From the NCBI GenBank assembly GCA_937981955.1, contig CALJNA010000146.1, positions 1 to 45,109 on the forward strand: 45,109 bases of DNA. Direction: 5' to 3'. Shown here piece after piece: positions 25,553 through 36,271 of this stretch (its first letter is position 1; every line of letters starts with the position of its first letter). This stretch comes from an uncultured Granulosicoccaceae bacterium (GTDB lineage Bacteria > Pseudomonadota > Gammaproteobacteria > Granulosicoccales > Granulosicoccaceae). Both the position numbers and the translations under genes were made by a program. Below the pieces are notes generated by a model. The model was not told where the DNA came from. It saw nothing but the letters and a program-made list of their open reading frames with translations, and did no database searches.

Positions 25553-27856
25553 CTAGAAAATAGTGCCAATGGTGAATTGGAAATTGTCTATTCTGTCACC
25601 CGATCTCTCGTTATAGGGGTAGGAATAGCTAAAAGTCAATGGTCCTACCGGAGATAACCAGACAAATGCGACACCGTACGACGCTCTGAACTCGTCAGTG
25701 TCGAAATCTTCGTATTTACGGTACACATTACCAAAATCCGTGAATAGACTAAAGCGTGTGGCGCCAGGCTCTTCAACAAACGGTGGCGGGAATATCAATT
25801 CCACTGTGCCAAGCGTACGAAAGTCCCCGCCGGACGCGTTGCCGACCGAGTCTTTGGGTCCCAGCGAGCCTGCACGGTACCCGCGCAGTGTGGTCACCCC
25901 ACCGGCAAAATAACGCTTGAAAAACGGTATGTCTTCAAAGTCACCATAACCTGCACCACCGTTTACGCGCACGGTTGATGAAAACGTATAACGCTCAGTA
26001 ATGGGATAGAAGAACTCAAAACTATAGCCGGCTTTGTAATAAGTGATGTCACTACCGGGCACGCTGAAATCTAACTCAAATCGATTGATAAACCCACTGG
26101 TTGCAAAAACCGTTCGGTTACGCGTATCAAATGAGAAACCCATTTTCAGGTTCCATAAATCGTAGGTGTCCCCATGCTCATCAACAAACGCATTAATGTC
26201 ATCGGGTGTTGTTTCGGTTCGGCCAATTTCTGTTCTCTCATAACCAGCGCCAACGCGAAAGGTTGAGAATTCACTTAACGGCACACCAAAGTTCACACTG
26301 GCTCCGCGTGAGCTGCTCAGGTATGTGGTTCTTGCTGAAGAATTGGACGTATCAGTTTCTGAAATAAACGCCCTGACGGTTCGACTGATTCCATCATCGG
26401 TAAAATACGGATCGCGAATAGACAATGACAACTGCCGGGTGGTGTCGTTGTTGTCAAACGCGAACTGCATACTCTGCCCGGTACCAAACAGGTTCTCTTG
26501 CGAAAAAGCCAGATTAACTGAAGCCCCTTCAGTCCCATAACCAAAACCGGCACTGAACGAGCCGGATGGCCCTTCAGTCACATTCACTTCAAGATCGACC
26601 TGATCGTCAGTACCGGGAACGCGAGGTGTACGGATGCTGACACTTTGCATAAAGGCCAATCGCTGCAATCGAATTCTGGAACGATTAACCAGTGCCGGAG
26701 AAAATCGACTGCCTTCAAACTGCCGCATTTCACGGCGCAACACTTCGTCGCGGGTTTTATACTGACCGGTGAAAATAATCCGTCGTACATAAACACGTTT
26801 TCCGGGTGTAACAACAAACGTTAGTCCGACATCTTTCGATGCATCATCGATATCCGGCAGCACATCAACTTCTGCGAATGCAAAACCGTCCTGGCCAAGT
26901 CTGTCGGTAATGGCGTTACTGCTTCTTACTATATCTTTTCGGGCAAACACACCACCGGGCTCAACTTCGATTAAATCGAGCAACTCCTGTTCAGGCACAT
27001 CCAGGGTTCCGCGCAGCTTCACATCGCGAACTGTATATCGGTCACCTTCGTTTATATTGATCACGATGTAGATATCACGTTTGTCCGGAGATATAGACAC
27101 CTGTGTGGAGTCAACTTCAAAACGCGTAAACCCGCGATCGAGATAAAACGAGCGCAGCGTTTCAATATCGGCTGCAAGCTTTACCTGCGAATACTCATCA
27201 GCAGAGCTGAACGGGTTGGGTGTGTATTCGCGAGATTGTAAAAGTTTAACCAGTTCATCTTCAGAGTAGCTGGTATTACCAACAATATTGATGTGCTGGA
27301 TTTTTGCTATTGCACCTTCCTTGATATTGATATCCAGCGCAACCCGGTTACGCTCCAGATCTTTAACGTCTATGTCTATTTCACTACCGTAGTTGCCGGC
27401 ACTGAAATACACGCGGCGTAATTCGCGTTCCACTGTTTCAAGCAAAGATCGGTTGTATACCCGGCCAAGTGCGATATCTGCCTGACGTAGAGAAGATTGC
27501 AACTCTTCTTTCGGAATTTTCTGATTGCCTTCAATCGAAATGCTGCCAATTGATGGACGCTCGACAACCTCGACCAATAGAACGTTTGCGCCACGACGCT
27601 TTATAACCACATCGCTAAACAGTCCGGTATCGTAAAGCGCGCGTAGTGCTCGGGCGCCGTCACTGGCTGGATCAAAGTTATCTCGTGCACGTACCGGCAA
27701 ATAATTCAGTACGGTACCCAGATCGATACGCTCGTTACCTTCAACAACGATATCGGCAACAACAAAACTTTGTGCCGACGACTGAGCCAGCAATGGCTGA
27801 CCGAACAGCAAAGCGAACAGAAAAAGTCCGGCAACGGTTAAGCGCGAGATGCTCAT
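25553..27856 (-). CDS. bamA: Outer-membrane protein assembly factor BamA
   Basis: 767 residues. Signal peptide (cut near AQSS, residue 25), five POTRA domains (about 27-345) and a 16-strand barrel. The conserved loop-6 motif (usually VRGF) reads [11 protein letters not shown], and the protein ends in Phe (TIGTIF) as an outer-membrane beta signal. It is the core of the machine that folds and inserts outer-membrane proteins. The ATG overlaps the rseP stop by four bases. Confidence 0.98.
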   Translation of the reverse strand: MSISRLTVAGLFLFALLFGQPLLAQSSAQSFVVADIVVEGNERIDLGTVLNYLPVRARDNFDPASDGARALRALYDTGLFSDVVIKRRGANVLLVEVVERPSIGSISIEGNQKIPKEELQSSLRQADIALGRVYNRSLLETVERELRRVYFSAGNYGSEIDIDVKDLERNRVALDINIKEGAIAKIQHINIVGNTSYSEDELVKLLQSREYTPNPFSSADEYSQVKLAADIETLRSFYLDRGFTRFEVDSTQVSISPDKRDIYIVININEGDRYTVRDVKLRGTLDVPEQELLDLIEVEPGGVFARKDIVRSSNAITDRLGQDGFAFAEVDVLPDIDDASKDVGLTFVVTPGKRVYVRRIIFTGQYKTRDEVLRREMRQFEGSRFSPALVNRSRIRLQRLAFMQSVSIRTPRVPGTDDQVDLEVNVTEGPSGSFSAGFGYGTEGASVNLAFSQENLFGTGQSMQFAFDNNDTTRQLSLSIRDPYFTDDGISRTVRAFISETDTSNSSARTTYLSSSRGASVNFGVPLSEFSTFRVGAGYERTEIGRTETTPDDINAFVDEHGDTYDLWNLKMGFSFDTRNRTVFATSGFINRFELDFSVPGSDITYYKAGYSFEFFYPITERYTFSSTVRVNGGAGYGDFEDIPFFKRYFAGGVTTLRGYRAGSLGPKDSVGNASGGDFRTLGTVELIFPPPFVEEPGATRFSLFTDFGNVYRKYEDFDTDEFRASYGVAFVWLSPVGPLTFSYSYPYNERSGDRIDNFQFTIGTIF

Positions 27857-29223
27857 TGAAACAACCGCCAGATATCGTTGTAAAACGCCAAAAACATCAA
27901 ACTGCCCAATAATACCAGTCCTATTTGCTGCCCGATCATCTGCACGCGCTCCGATACCGGTTTGCGGGTAACGGCCTCTACTGCGAAATAAACAAGATGC
28001 CCACCGTCGAGCATCGGTATGGGCAACAAGTTCAGCACCGCCAGAGAGATACTGATCATGGCGATAAAGTTAATATAGTGGTCAATGCCTATCGATGCAG
28101 ACTGTCCGGCAAATTGCGCAATGCTGATAGGTCCGCTGATGTTATCAAGAGAGGCTTGACCAGTGACCAGCTTGCCGAGCATACGAATAGTCAGCGTGGT
28201 CATATCCCAGGTGCGTTGCAAAGCTTTGACGAGCGCCGTTCCCAATGGATATTGCACGGTAATGCGAGCTTTATCGAATAATGCGGCCGACTGGTTTTCG
28301 GTCACACCCACACGCCCGATGGTAACCCCGTCAACCTCGATCGGTTGCGGTGTGATGTCCACTGCTACCTGCTGACCATCACGATCAACCATGAGCGATA
28401 ACGATTGATCTGCACTGGGTCGTACCGCGTTAACAAAATCAAGCCAGCTTTCGATCGGTTCGCCGTCGACGCTTAAGACTTTATCTCCAGGCTCCAGGCC
28501 AGCACTGGCGGCGGCACCATCGGGAAGGACCGTTCCAATGAGGGGTTCAATATGCGGATACCAGTTACTAAAACCCATACCTGCCAAAGGATCGCCACCG
28601 TCTTTGAGCACGCTGACATCAGCTAACGCCAGTTCGCGAGTCGTTCGAATACCGGATACGGTTTCTACCTCAATCAAGGCAGGCACAGACGTATCCAGGC
28701 CAGCATCAAGCAGAGCCAAACGGGCATCCGACCACGATGGTGTCGCGGTTCCGTTAACTGAGAGCAAGCGGTCTTCCGGTTTAAACCCACCAATGTCCGC
28801 CGGCGAATCGGGCGCTACCGGACCGAGTAACGGAGCTATACCGCTTATCCCGATCATCATCACCAGCCAATAGGCTAAAAACGCAAGAATGAAGTTGGCT
28901 AACGGACCAGCAATCACCACAGCAGCGCGTGCCCACAACGGCTTTTGATTGAACGCCATGTGTCGCTCGCCAGGCGACACTGTATCGACACGCTCATCGA
29001 GCATCTTGACGTAGCCGCCTAACGGAATGGCAGCAATGGTGAACTCGGTACCATCAACTTTGCTGACACGAGTCCACAGCGACTTCCCCATACCAATGGA
29101 AAAGCGCAGCACCTTAATGCCTACACGACGGGCAACCCAGTAGTGGCCGAATTCGTGAATGGCGATGAGTAGACCCAGCGCAATTACAAAGGCTACCGCG
29201 CTATATGCTACGTTGCTGAACAT
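27853..29223 (-). CDS. rseP: Site-2 intramembrane zinc protease RseP
   Basis: 456 residues. HEFGH at 23-27 is in the first membrane segment; the third zinc ligand is in PMLDGGHL near residue 405. Two PDZ domains are in the periplasmic middle (about 115-310). It cleaves the anti-sigma factor RseA and spent signal peptides in the membrane. It sits directly before bamA, whose misfolded clients induce the sigma-E pathway it serves. Confidence 0.97.
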   Translation of the reverse strand: MFSNVAYSAVAFVIALGLLIAIHEFGHYWVARRVGIKVLRFSIGMGKSLWTRVSKVDGTEFTIAAIPLGGYVKMLDERVDTVSPGERHMAFNQKPLWARAAVVIAGPLANFILAFLAYWLVMMIGISGIAPLLGPVAPDSPADIGGFKPEDRLLSVNGTATPSWSDARLALLDAGLDTSVPALIEVETVSGIRTTRELALADVSVLKDGGDPLAGMGFSNWYPHIEPLIGTVLPDGAAASAGLEPGDKVLSVDGEPIESWLDFVNAVRPSADQSLSLMVDRDGQQVAVDITPQPIEVDGVTIGRVGVTENQSAALFDKARITVQYPLGTALVKALQRTWDMTTLTIRMLGKLVTGQASLDNISGPISIAQFAGQSASIGIDHYINFIAMISISLAVLNLLPIPMLDGGHLVYFAVEAVTRKPVSERVQMIGQQIGLVLLGSLMFLAFYNDIWRLFQ

Positions 29224-29247
29224 GAAAACATGGTTTCTTTTGAAGCT

Positions 29248-30441
29248 TTAGACGAGCAGTTTATCGAGTTTCGTTTTGGCCAGAATACGTGCGTCCCTAT
29301 CCGCTTCAATAATAGTGGTCAAATCGACTGCCGGGGAGATTTTTGCGTATGACAATGTATCTTCAATCAACTGAGCTAGTTGTAAAAAAGAGACAGATTC
29401 GTTCAGAAAGGCATCCACCGCAATTTCATTTGCAGCATTGAGCACTGTCGGAGCCGTGCCTCCGGTTCGCTGCGCTTCAAAGGCCAGGCGCAAACATGGG
29501 AAGCGTTTCAGATCAGGCGCTTCAAAATGCAAGCCTGCCATCTCAGTGAAATTCAACGGCTCGACGCCAGACTCGATACGCTCGGGCCAGGCTAGTGCAT
29601 GAGCTATTGGAGTCCGCATATCCGGGCGTCCGAGCTGCGCTAGTACAGACCCGTCACGGTACTGCACCATCGAATGGATCACGCTTTCCGGGTGTATCAG
29701 CACTTCGATGTCGTCAAGCTCCAGAGAGAACAATGTACACGCTTCAATGACTTCGAGCCCCTTGTTCATCAGGGTCGCAGAATCAATCGAAATCTTGGGT
29801 CCCATGCTCCAGTTGGGGTGCTTCAAAGCTTGTTGCGGCGTTACAACAGATAGCGCCTCTGGCGAACAATTTCGTAATGGACCACCTGAGCCTGTTAGCA
29901 GAATTTTTTCAATACCTGCTTCTTTTTTGTTCAAAGAATGATCAGCAATACATTGAAAGATGGCATTGTGCTCGCTGTCAGTCGGCATAATGAGCGCTCC
30001 GGACTCTGACGCTTTTTGCATTAGCAACGACCCACTCATGACCAACGCTTCTTTATTGGCCAGAATCACTCGTTTACCGCTGCTCGCTGCAGCCAATGTG
30101 GAACTCAATCCAGCAGCACCCACAATGGCCGCTACAGCGACGTCGACATCATTGGCACTGACACACTCACATAGAGCGTTGTCACCGTGCAGAACTTGTG
30201 TGTCTGAATTGTCAGCGCGAAGCTTTTGCACAAGCTGCTCTGCGGCAGCTTCGTTTTGCATAACAGCGTATCGGGGCTGGAATTGCTTGCATTGGCGAAA
30301 GAGTGCGTCTGCACTGGTATTCGCAGAGAGCATGTGCACCCGATAACGATCAGGATGCCTGGCTATGACGTCGAGCGTGCTTTGTCCAATTGAACCGGTA
30401 GAACCCAGAATGGCAACCGACTGCAAACTGGTCACATCCAT
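29248..30441 (-). CDS. dxr: 1-deoxy-D-xylulose 5-phosphate reductoisomerase
   Basis: 397 residues. The NADPH loop is GSTGSIGQSTLDV near residue 13; NKEALVMSG and SEHNAIFQC carry metal and substrate contacts; PNWSMGPKISIDSATLMNKG is the active-site signature. It makes MEP in the non-mevalonate isoprenoid pathway, which feeds UppS two genes upstream. The start overlaps the cdsA stop by ten bases. Confidence 0.98.
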   Translation of the reverse strand: MDVTSLQSVAILGSTGSIGQSTLDVIARHPDRYRVHMLSANTSADALFRQCKQFQPRYAVMQNEAAAEQLVQKLRADNSDTQVLHGDNALCECVSANDVDVAVAAIVGAAGLSSTLAAASSGKRVILANKEALVMSGSLLMQKASESGALIMPTDSEHNAIFQCIADHSLNKKEAGIEKILLTGSGGPLRNCSPEALSVVTPQQALKHPNWSMGPKISIDSATLMNKGLEVIEACTLFSLELDDIEVLIHPESVIHSMVQYRDGSVLAQLGRPDMRTPIAHALAWPERIESGVEPLNFTEMAGLHFEAPDLKRFPCLRLAFEAQRTGGTAPTVLNAANEIAVDAFLNESVSFLQLAQLIEDTLSYAKISPAVDLTTIIEADRDARILAKTKLDKLLV

Positions 30442-31247
30442 ACCCAGAAGAATCCGAATACGGGTAAGGCGGCAATCACTCCATCAATTCTATCCAGCAC
30501 ACCACCGTGGCCCGGCAGTAATTGCGAACTGTCCTTCATACCAGCGGCACGTTTCAATCGGCTTTCGAACAGATCACCTATAACGGAGGCTGCAGCAGCA
30601 AACAGCGTTGCAACAAACAGTTTGAATGCTGTGCCCGCGGGCCAATCCCAGATAAGCACGACAAGCAGGTATAAAACAAAGGTGCAAACAAGGCCGCCAT
30701 AGACACCTTCCCAGGATTTACCGGGACTGATTAGCGGCGCAAGCTTTCGTTTTCCGAACCTTCGACCTGAAAAGTACGCCCCGATGTCCATGACCCAAAC
30801 AACACCCAGCGCATAGAGCAACAACCAGCTCGATGCCAACGGTGCATAACTTCGCAGAGACTGAATAGCAATGGCCGCGATTGGAAGAATAAGCAGGCCG
30901 AGCAGCAACCAACCGATTTTCGGCGATTCAATACTCGGTAATACCGACTTGAGATAGAACTGCACAGGTACGCTCAACCAGAACAATAAGCCAATAAGCA
31001 AGACAAGTCGAATAGTCTCATCGACCAACGGTGAGTTGAGACAAAGGAGTGTTATTGCGCCAACCACAATGGCGAAAGCCGTCTGCGCGTGTTCATGAGA
31101 AACACCACACAACCGACTCCACTCCCATGCGGCAGCAGCAACGACCAACCCCAACACCAGAGTAAACACATTCTCTGATGCGAAAGCCAGCAGAGCTGAA
31201 AATACAAGCAGCAGTACTACCGCTGTGACGATGCGTTCCTTAAGCAT
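30432..31247 (-). CDS. cdsA: Phosphatidate cytidylyltransferase
   Basis: 271 residues, about eight membrane segments. The family signature is complete near the C-terminus: GDLFESRLKRAAGMKDSS followed by PGHGGVLDRIDG. It makes CDP-diacylglycerol from phosphatidate and CTP in the inner membrane. Overlaps uppS by eight bases. Confidence 0.97.
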   Translation of the reverse strand: MLKERIVTAVVLLLVFSALLAFASENVFTLVLGLVVAAAAWEWSRLCGVSHEHAQTAFAIVVGAITLLCLNSPLVDETIRLVLLIGLLFWLSVPVQFYLKSVLPSIESPKIGWLLLGLLILPIAAIAIQSLRSYAPLASSWLLLYALGVVWVMDIGAYFSGRRFGKRKLAPLISPGKSWEGVYGGLVCTFVLYLLVVLIWDWPAGTAFKLFVATLFAAAASVIGDLFESRLKRAAGMKDSSQLLPGHGGVLDRIDGVIAALPVFGFFWVWM

Positions 31248-31980
31248 GTTTGCCGGTCACCTGATCACCTGTTTTACCAAAGCGGCGTTGCCGTCCGGCA
31301 TAGAATTCAATGGCCTTGTCCAGCTCTTTGTCCGTGAAATCGGGATAAAGCACATCGGTGAAGTAAAGCTCTGTATATGCCAGGTGCCACAATAGATAAT
31401 TACTGATACGTTTTTCCCCACCGGTGCGAATGAAGAGATCAGGTTCAGAGACGTTGGACAAAGTCACCGCAGATGAAAAGGTCTCTACCGTTATATCTTC
31501 CGGTGTCATATTTCCTTGTTTTACCTGTTTAGCAAGCGTCCTTGCCGCATTCACGATATCCCAGCGACCACCGTAGTTAACCGCAACGGATAAATTCAAG
31601 CCAGTATTATCAGCAGTTCTTGATTCGGCACTGCTCATCTCCTGTTGAAGCTTTTTGGAAAAGGCAGAACGTTCACCAATAAAGTTTATGCAAACGTTAT
31701 TTTCATGAAGTTTACTGACTTCACTTTTTAGACCGCGAAGAAACAAGTCCATTAGCAGACCCACTTCCTGTTCGGGCCGCGCCCAGTTTTCACTGGAAAA
31801 CGCAAACAGTGTCAGCGCTTTTATTTCTCGTCGCGCACAGGCCTCTACGATATCGCGCGTGGTGCGAAAACCCGATTGATGTCCAGCGGCACGTGGGAGT
31901 CCTCGATTTTTTGCCCAACGCCCATTGCCATCCATAATGATGGCAATGTGATTCGGAATGGTGGATGCGGATGCAGTCAT
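31240..31980 (-). CDS. uppS: Di-trans,poly-cis-undecaprenyl-diphosphate synthase
   Basis: 246 residues. Catalytic Asp17 is in IIMDGNGRWAKNRG; the second conserved block is RTGGEKRISNYLLWHLAY with the Glu-Leu-Tyr-Phe that follows. It builds the C55 lipid carrier for peptidoglycan and O-antigen. The order frr-uppS-cdsA-dxr is that of Pseudomonas rather than E. coli. Confidence 0.97.
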   Translation of the reverse strand: MTASASTIPNHIAIIMDGNGRWAKNRGLPRAAGHQSGFRTTRDIVEACARREIKALTLFAFSSENWARPEQEVGLLMDLFLRGLKSEVSKLHENNVCINFIGERSAFSKKLQQEMSSAESRTADNTGLNLSVAVNYGGRWDIVNAARTLAKQVKQGNMTPEDITVETFSSAVTLSNVSEPDLFIRTGGEKRISNYLLWHLAYTELYFTDVLYPDFTDKELDKAIEFYAGRQRRFGKTGDQVTGKHA

Positions 31981-32026
31981 ATGCGTTTACAGCTCGATGA
32001 AATACGCTGCCAACGCAGCGTAAGCC

Positions 32027-32584
32027 TCAAACTTCCATCAATTCGCCTTCTTTTTTCTGAAGAAGTTCATCGATTTGAGCGATGGCGGAATCTGTCAGTT
32101 TTTGCACTGACTCCTCTCCTTTTCGAAGTTCATCTTTGGAGATCTCTTTTTCTTTTTCCAAATCTTTTAGGTCTCCGTTGGCATCGCGGCGAACATTGCG
32201 AACCGCAACGCGGCCACCTTCTGCTTCGCCGCGCACCACCTTGACCATGTCTCTTCTGCGTTCTTCGGTCATTGGTGGAACAGGCACTCTTATAACCGTA
32301 CCTGCCGTATTCGGATTAAGACCCAGATCAGAATTAATGATTGCTTTTTCAATCGCAGCTACCATCGGTGGTTCCCACGGAGTGACAGTCAGCGTACGAG
32401 CATCATCGGTGTTGATGTTGGCGACTTGACTAAGCGGTGTTTCAGCACCGTAGTAATCAACCTTAACGTGCTCGAGCAAACTCGGGTGCGCACGTCCGGT
32501 TCGCATCCTTGATAGTTCATTCTCCAGCGCGTCCACACTTTTGGACATGCGTTGTTTTGCGTCTTTTAAAATATCGTCGATCAT
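32027..32584 (-). CDS. frr: Ribosome recycling factor
   Basis: 185 residues from ATG 32584, the same length as the E. coli protein; a TTG at 32599 would add five residues and overlap pyrH. A three-helix bundle interrupted by the beta domain; [21 protein letters not shown] and the Glu/Lys/Arg-rich C-terminal helix are typical. With EF-G it splits the post-termination ribosome. Gap to pyrH is 11 bp. Confidence 0.97.
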   Translation of the reverse strand: MIDDILKDAKQRMSKSVDALENELSRMRTGRAHPSLLEHVKVDYYGAETPLSQVANINTDDARTLTVTPWEPPMVAAIEKAIINSDLGLNPNTAGTVIRVPVPPMTEERRRDMVKVVRGEAEGGRVAVRNVRRDANGDLKDLEKEKEISKDELRKGEESVQKLTDSAIAQIDELLQKKEGELMEV

Positions 32585-32595
32585 AGTCTTTACTC

Positions 32596-33318
32596 TCAAC
32601 TCACAGTTGTACCAATACTCTCACCCATAACCAGTTTCATCAGATCACCATGCTGATTCATATTAAACACTTTAACGGGTAACTGATTGTCACGACAAAG
32701 CACTATTGCCGTGGTGTCCATGACACCCAGTTTTTGCTGAATCGCATCATCAAAACTGATTTGGTCGTAACGTGTTGCGTCTGAATGCTTCATTGGATCT
32801 TTATCGTAGATACCATCAACTTTGGTACCTTTGATCATGACATCAGCGCCGACTTCAATTGCACGCAGACTTGCGGCCGAATCGGTGGTAAAAAACGGAT
32901 TACCCGTGCCTGCTGCAAAGAGTACGATTCGGCCCTTTTCAAGGTGCCGTACAGCACGACGCCTGATGTAATCTTCGCACACATTGTTGATGGGTAACGC
33001 CGACATAACCCGACAATACGCGCCTGCATTCTCAATCGCATCTTGCATGGAAAGGCAATTAATAACGGTGGCCAACATTCCCATGTGATCGCCGGTAACT
33101 CTGTCCATACCCGCTTCAGCCAATCCCGCACCGCGAAAGATGTTGCCACCACCAATGACCATCGCAACCTCAACGCCAATGTCGCTAACCGCTTTAACGT
33201 CGAGCGCCATCTGGCGTATGTAGGCAGGGTCAATACCGTAGTCCATATCACCCATCAAAGCCTCACCACTGAGCTTGAGCAATATTCGTTTAAATGCCGG
33301 GCGGACTGCTTCGATCAT
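32596..33318 (-). CDS. pyrH: UMP kinase
   Basis: 240 residues, amino-acid-kinase fold. KLSGEALMG (N-terminal phosphate loop), [10 protein letters not shown] and the [13 protein letters not shown] block are signatures of the bacterial hexameric UMP kinase. It phosphorylates UMP to UDP and is feedback-controlled by UTP and GTP in relatives. First gene after the tsf terminator, so the promoter probably lies in 33319-33386. Confidence 0.97.
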   Translation of the reverse strand: MIEAVRPAFKRILLKLSGEALMGDMDYGIDPAYIRQMALDVKAVSDIGVEVAMVIGGGNIFRGAGLAEAGMDRVTGDHMGMLATVINCLSMQDAIENAGAYCRVMSALPINNVCEDYIRRRAVRHLEKGRIVLFAAGTGNPFFTTDSAASLRAIEVGADVMIKGTKVDGIYDKDPMKHSDATRYDQISFDDAIQQKLGVMDTTAIVLCRDNQLPVKVFNMNQHGDLMKLVMGESIGTTVS

Positions 33319-33384
33319 AATTGCCTACCTGATGTTTTGGCCATTTTTTGTTAATTAGGTGTTGCTGATTACGTTTTGCTGATA

Positions 33385-33410
33385 CAAAAAAGCCGGGCAA
33401 TGCCCGGCTT
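33385..33410 (-). terminator. Intrinsic terminator of rpsB-tsf
   Basis: On the minus strand AGCCGGG and CCCGGCT form a seven-base-pair GC-rich stem (arms 33391-33397 and 33403-33409) with a five-base loop, immediately followed by TTTTTT. It is 51 bases past the tsf stop and separates that unit from pyrH. Confidence 0.9.
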
Positions 33411-33460
33411 TGAATTATAAACAATAAATTGTCGTTACTCTCAATCCGCGAGTCCCGATA

Positions 33461-34354
33461 CTACTTGTCGTCACCGTCGGCATCGGAATCGCCCCGAACC
33501 TGGGCCATGACTTCATCGGCAAAATTTTCTACCTTTTTCTCGATACCTTCACCGACTTCAAGTCTGTGAAAAGCCGTAACGCTGGCACCAGCCGCCTTCA
33601 ACACTTTTTCGACGGTTTGATCAGGATCTTTGACAAATCCTTGACCAACCAACGTAATGTCAGCCAGATACTTGCGAATACGACCCTGCACCATTTTTTC
33701 AATGATTTCTGCAGGTTTGCCACTTTCAGCTGCCTCTGCCATCAAAATCGACTTCTCTTTTTCCAGCATTTCGGCGGGCACACCAGATTCATCCACACAA
33801 TGCGGGTTGTTTGCAGCAACGTGCATGGCGATGTCCTTCGCTATAGCCTCATCACCACCAGCAATTTCGGTCACAACACCGATGCGTCCACCATGTGAAT
33901 AGTGGGCCAATCGACCACCTGAGCTGGTGCCGGCTTTAAAACGACGAACCTGAATGTTCTCACCAATTTTTGCGACCAGCTCTTTTCGTACTTCTTCGAC
34001 GGGTTTACCACCGATTTCGATCTCATCAACCGATGCGGGTTGATCATCCAGCACAGCCTGAGTAACGGCGTTGGCGAAACCCATGAAGTCTTCCGATTTG
34101 GCAGCAAAATCAGTTTGACTGTTTATCTCGACAAGGGCGAAACGCTTGCCATCGTCAGACAGCTGAATTTGAACAATGCCTTCAGCCGCAGTGTTACCTG
34201 ATTTTTTATCTGCCTTTGCCAGGCCGGAAATACGCATCTGCTCGACTGCAGCTTCCATATCACCACTGGCTTCAGTGAGTGCTTTTTTGCACTCCATCAT
34301 TCCAGCACCGGTACGCTCGCGCAGCTCTTTAACCATTGCCGCGGTAATTTGCAT
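33461..34354 (-). CDS. tsf: Translation elongation factor Ts
   Basis: 297 residues. N-terminal UBA-like domain with RERTGAGMMECKKAL, then the core with INSQTDFAAKSEDF that contacts EF-Tu. It reloads EF-Tu with GTP. The C-terminus ends in a short acidic tail. The gene follows rpsB by 24 bp and ends at a strong terminator. Confidence 0.98.
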   Translation of the reverse strand: MQITAAMVKELRERTGAGMMECKKALTEASGDMEAAVEQMRISGLAKADKKSGNTAAEGIVQIQLSDDGKRFALVEINSQTDFAAKSEDFMGFANAVTQAVLDDQPASVDEIEIGGKPVEEVRKELVAKIGENIQVRRFKAGTSSGGRLAHYSHGGRIGVVTEIAGGDEAIAKDIAMHVAANNPHCVDESGVPAEMLEKEKSILMAEAAESGKPAEIIEKMVQGRIRKYLADITLVGQGFVKDPDQTVEKVLKAAGASVTAFHRLEVGEGIEKKVENFADEVMAQVRGDSDADGDDK

Positions 34355-34378
34355 TTCTATTCTCCGAAAATTTGTCGT

Positions 34379-35272
34379 TTAGCTGGCATCGCCAGAAGGC
34401 GCGTCTGCAGCTGCATCGTTGGCCGCGCTGTTGAGCATGGCTTCTGCTTCAGCCTTGGCTGCATCATCGCTGGCCGGTGCTTCTACTGCTGCAGGGGTCT
34501 CAGCCGGTGTTGCATCAGCGGCTGCTTCTGCAGCAGGTGCTGCTGGTGCAGGCTCTGCTGCTGCAACCATTTCCTCTTCCATGTTGCCCGAGGCACGCTT
34601 GCCATCAGAAACAGCACTGCTAATGGCGTTAGCGTAAAGCTGAATAGCGCGAATAGCGTCGTCGTTACCTGGTACAACATAGTCAACACCGTCTGGTGTG
34701 TTGTTACTGTCCACAACGGCAACAACCGGAATGCCCAGCTTGTTGGCTTCTGCCACAGCAATTCGCTCGTGACCAACATCAACGATAAACAGCGCGTCTG
34801 GCAGACGTTCCATGTGCTTGATACCACCCATGCTGCGCTCAAGCTTTTCGTATTCACGTTGCAAGCCCAGCGCTTCTTTCTTGCTCAATCGATCAAAACT
34901 ACCATCGGCTTGCATGGCTTCAAGTTCGAGCAGGCGCTTAACCGATACCTTCACTGTTTTGAAGTTCGTCATCATGCCACCGGACCAACGGCGATTAACG
35001 TACGGCATGTTGCACTCTGTTGCCGCATCTTTAACCGCATCGCGGGCAGCACGCTTGGTGCCTACAAACAAGACCCGACCATTTTTACTGGCGATTTTGC
35101 CGAGAAAGTTTGCCGCATCGTTCAGTGCCGGCAAGCTGCTCTCGAGGTTGAAGATGTGAATGTTGTTTCGCTCACCGTAGATGTATGGAGCCATCTTGGG
35201 TGACCAGTAGCGGGTTTGATGCCCGAAATGCACGCCAGCCTCTAGCATCTGGCGCATGGTGACAGTAGCCAT
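34379..35272 (-). CDS. rpsB: 30S ribosomal protein S2 with Ala-rich C-terminal extension
   Basis: 297 residues against about 241 in E. coli. Residues 1-235 are ordinary S2 ([53 protein letters not shown]). The last roughly 60 residues are Ala/Pro/Glu/Asp-rich low-complexity sequence ([20 protein letters not shown] and on). Some other proteobacteria have such tails; function unknown. rpsB mRNA is autoregulated by S2 in E. coli; the 5' leader here is within 35273-35486 but I could not identify the binding structure. Confidence 0.98.
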   Translation of the reverse strand: MATVTMRQMLEAGVHFGHQTRYWSPKMAPYIYGERNNIHIFNLESSLPALNDAANFLGKIASKNGRVLFVGTKRAARDAVKDAATECNMPYVNRRWSGGMMTNFKTVKVSVKRLLELEAMQADGSFDRLSKKEALGLQREYEKLERSMGGIKHMERLPDALFIVDVGHERIAVAEANKLGIPVVAVVDSNNTPDGVDYVVPGNDDAIRAIQLYANAISSAVSDGKRASGNMEEEMVAAAEPAPAAPAAEAAADATPAETPAAVEAPASDDAAKAEAEAMLNSAANDAAADAPSGDAS

Positions 35273-35382
35273 AATTTTTCCTGTGTTGGGTTTGGCCTCC
35301 GCGAACCGACCCTAGCAGACCATTTACTCGAGTAGCTTTTTAAGGCTAATCGCGGCATTTGGCACCCGGCTGGGCCTGTATG

Positions 35383-35396
35383 ATTCACGTGTGAAT
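35383..35396. promoter_or_regulatory. Inverted repeat between rpsB and map
   Basis: ATTCAC-GT-GTGAAT is a perfect two-armed palindrome in the divergent promoter region, 111 bases before rpsB and 103 before map. It could be a protein-binding site shared by both promoters; none is identified. Confidence 0.3.
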
Positions 35397-35498
35397 TATC
35401 TGGAGCGAATAACCGCCCCAGTCAGCCAACCTTTATAACACAAACGGGGCCAGCACGGTAAACTAGCAGGGTTTCAGATTGAGTGTTTGGCAAGATTT

Positions 35499-36266
35499 AT
35501 GTCCATCAAGCTAAAAAGTCCAGAAGATATCGATAAAATGCGTATCGCCGGCCGCATGGCCAGCGAAGTGCTTGATTTGATCACCGAACACGTGGTGCCC
35601 GGTGTCACCACCGAAGAGCTAGACCGAATCTGCCATGAGCACATTGTGAATGTGCAGGGCGGGACACCGGCTACTTTGAACTACAAAGGATTTCCCAAGT
35701 CCATTTGCACCTCGATCAACCAGCAAATCTGCCACGGCATCCCCAGTGACCGGGTATTAAAAAAAGCCGATATCGTCAATATTGATGTGACGGTGATCAA
35801 AGATGGCTACTATGGCGATACCAGCCGCATGTATTATGTCGGCAAGCCTCTGCCCCACGCTCAGCGCTTGTGCGAAGCGGCCTACGAAGCCATGGTCCGT
35901 GGCATTAAAGTGGTTCGACCCGGGGCCACGCTTGGTGATATCGGTTTCGCCATCCAGAGTTACGCAGAAGCCGAACGGTATTCGGTCGTGCAGGAATACT
36001 GTGGTCACGGAATCGGCACCAGCTTCCATGAAGACCCACAAATTCTGCACTATGGCAAATCTGGTAAGGGTATGGAATTAAAAGCCGGCATGACTTTTAC
36101 CATTGAACCCATGATCAATCACGGCAAGCGTCATACCCGTGTACTGGCGGACGGCTGGACCGTAGTCACAAAAGACAGAAGCCTGTCGGCTCAATGGGAA
36201 CATACGGTACTGGTTACCGAAGACGGTTATGAGTTGCTGACACTTGGCGAAAATCAGACCCTGTAG
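35499..36266 (+). CDS. map: Methionine aminopeptidase, type I
   Basis: 255 residues from ATG 35499 (a TTG four codons earlier is possible). All five metal ligands are present: Asp96, Asp107, His170, Glu203 and Glu234, with substrate His79 in ICHGIPS. No insert, so it is the bacterial type Ia enzyme, which removes N-terminal Met from new proteins. Divergent from rpsB as in many gammaproteobacteria. Confidence 0.97.
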   Translation: MSIKLKSPEDIDKMRIAGRMASEVLDLITEHVVPGVTTEELDRICHEHIVNVQGGTPATLNYKGFPKSICTSINQQICHGIPSDRVLKKADIVNIDVTVIKDGYYGDTSRMYYVGKPLPHAQRLCEAAYEAMVRGIKVVRPGATLGDIGFAIQSYAEAERYSVVQEYCGHGIGTSFHEDPQILHYGKSGKGMELKAGMTFTIEPMINHGKRHTRVLADGWTVVTKDRSLSAQWEHTVLVTEDGYELLTLGENQTL

Positions 36267-36271
36267 AATCT

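Noticed and set aside
34349..35203. Plus-strand open frame of 284 codons opposite rpsB
   Set aside because: It is the antisense of a certain ribosomal protein gene; its Cys-rich start is the reverse of the Ala-rich S2 tail.
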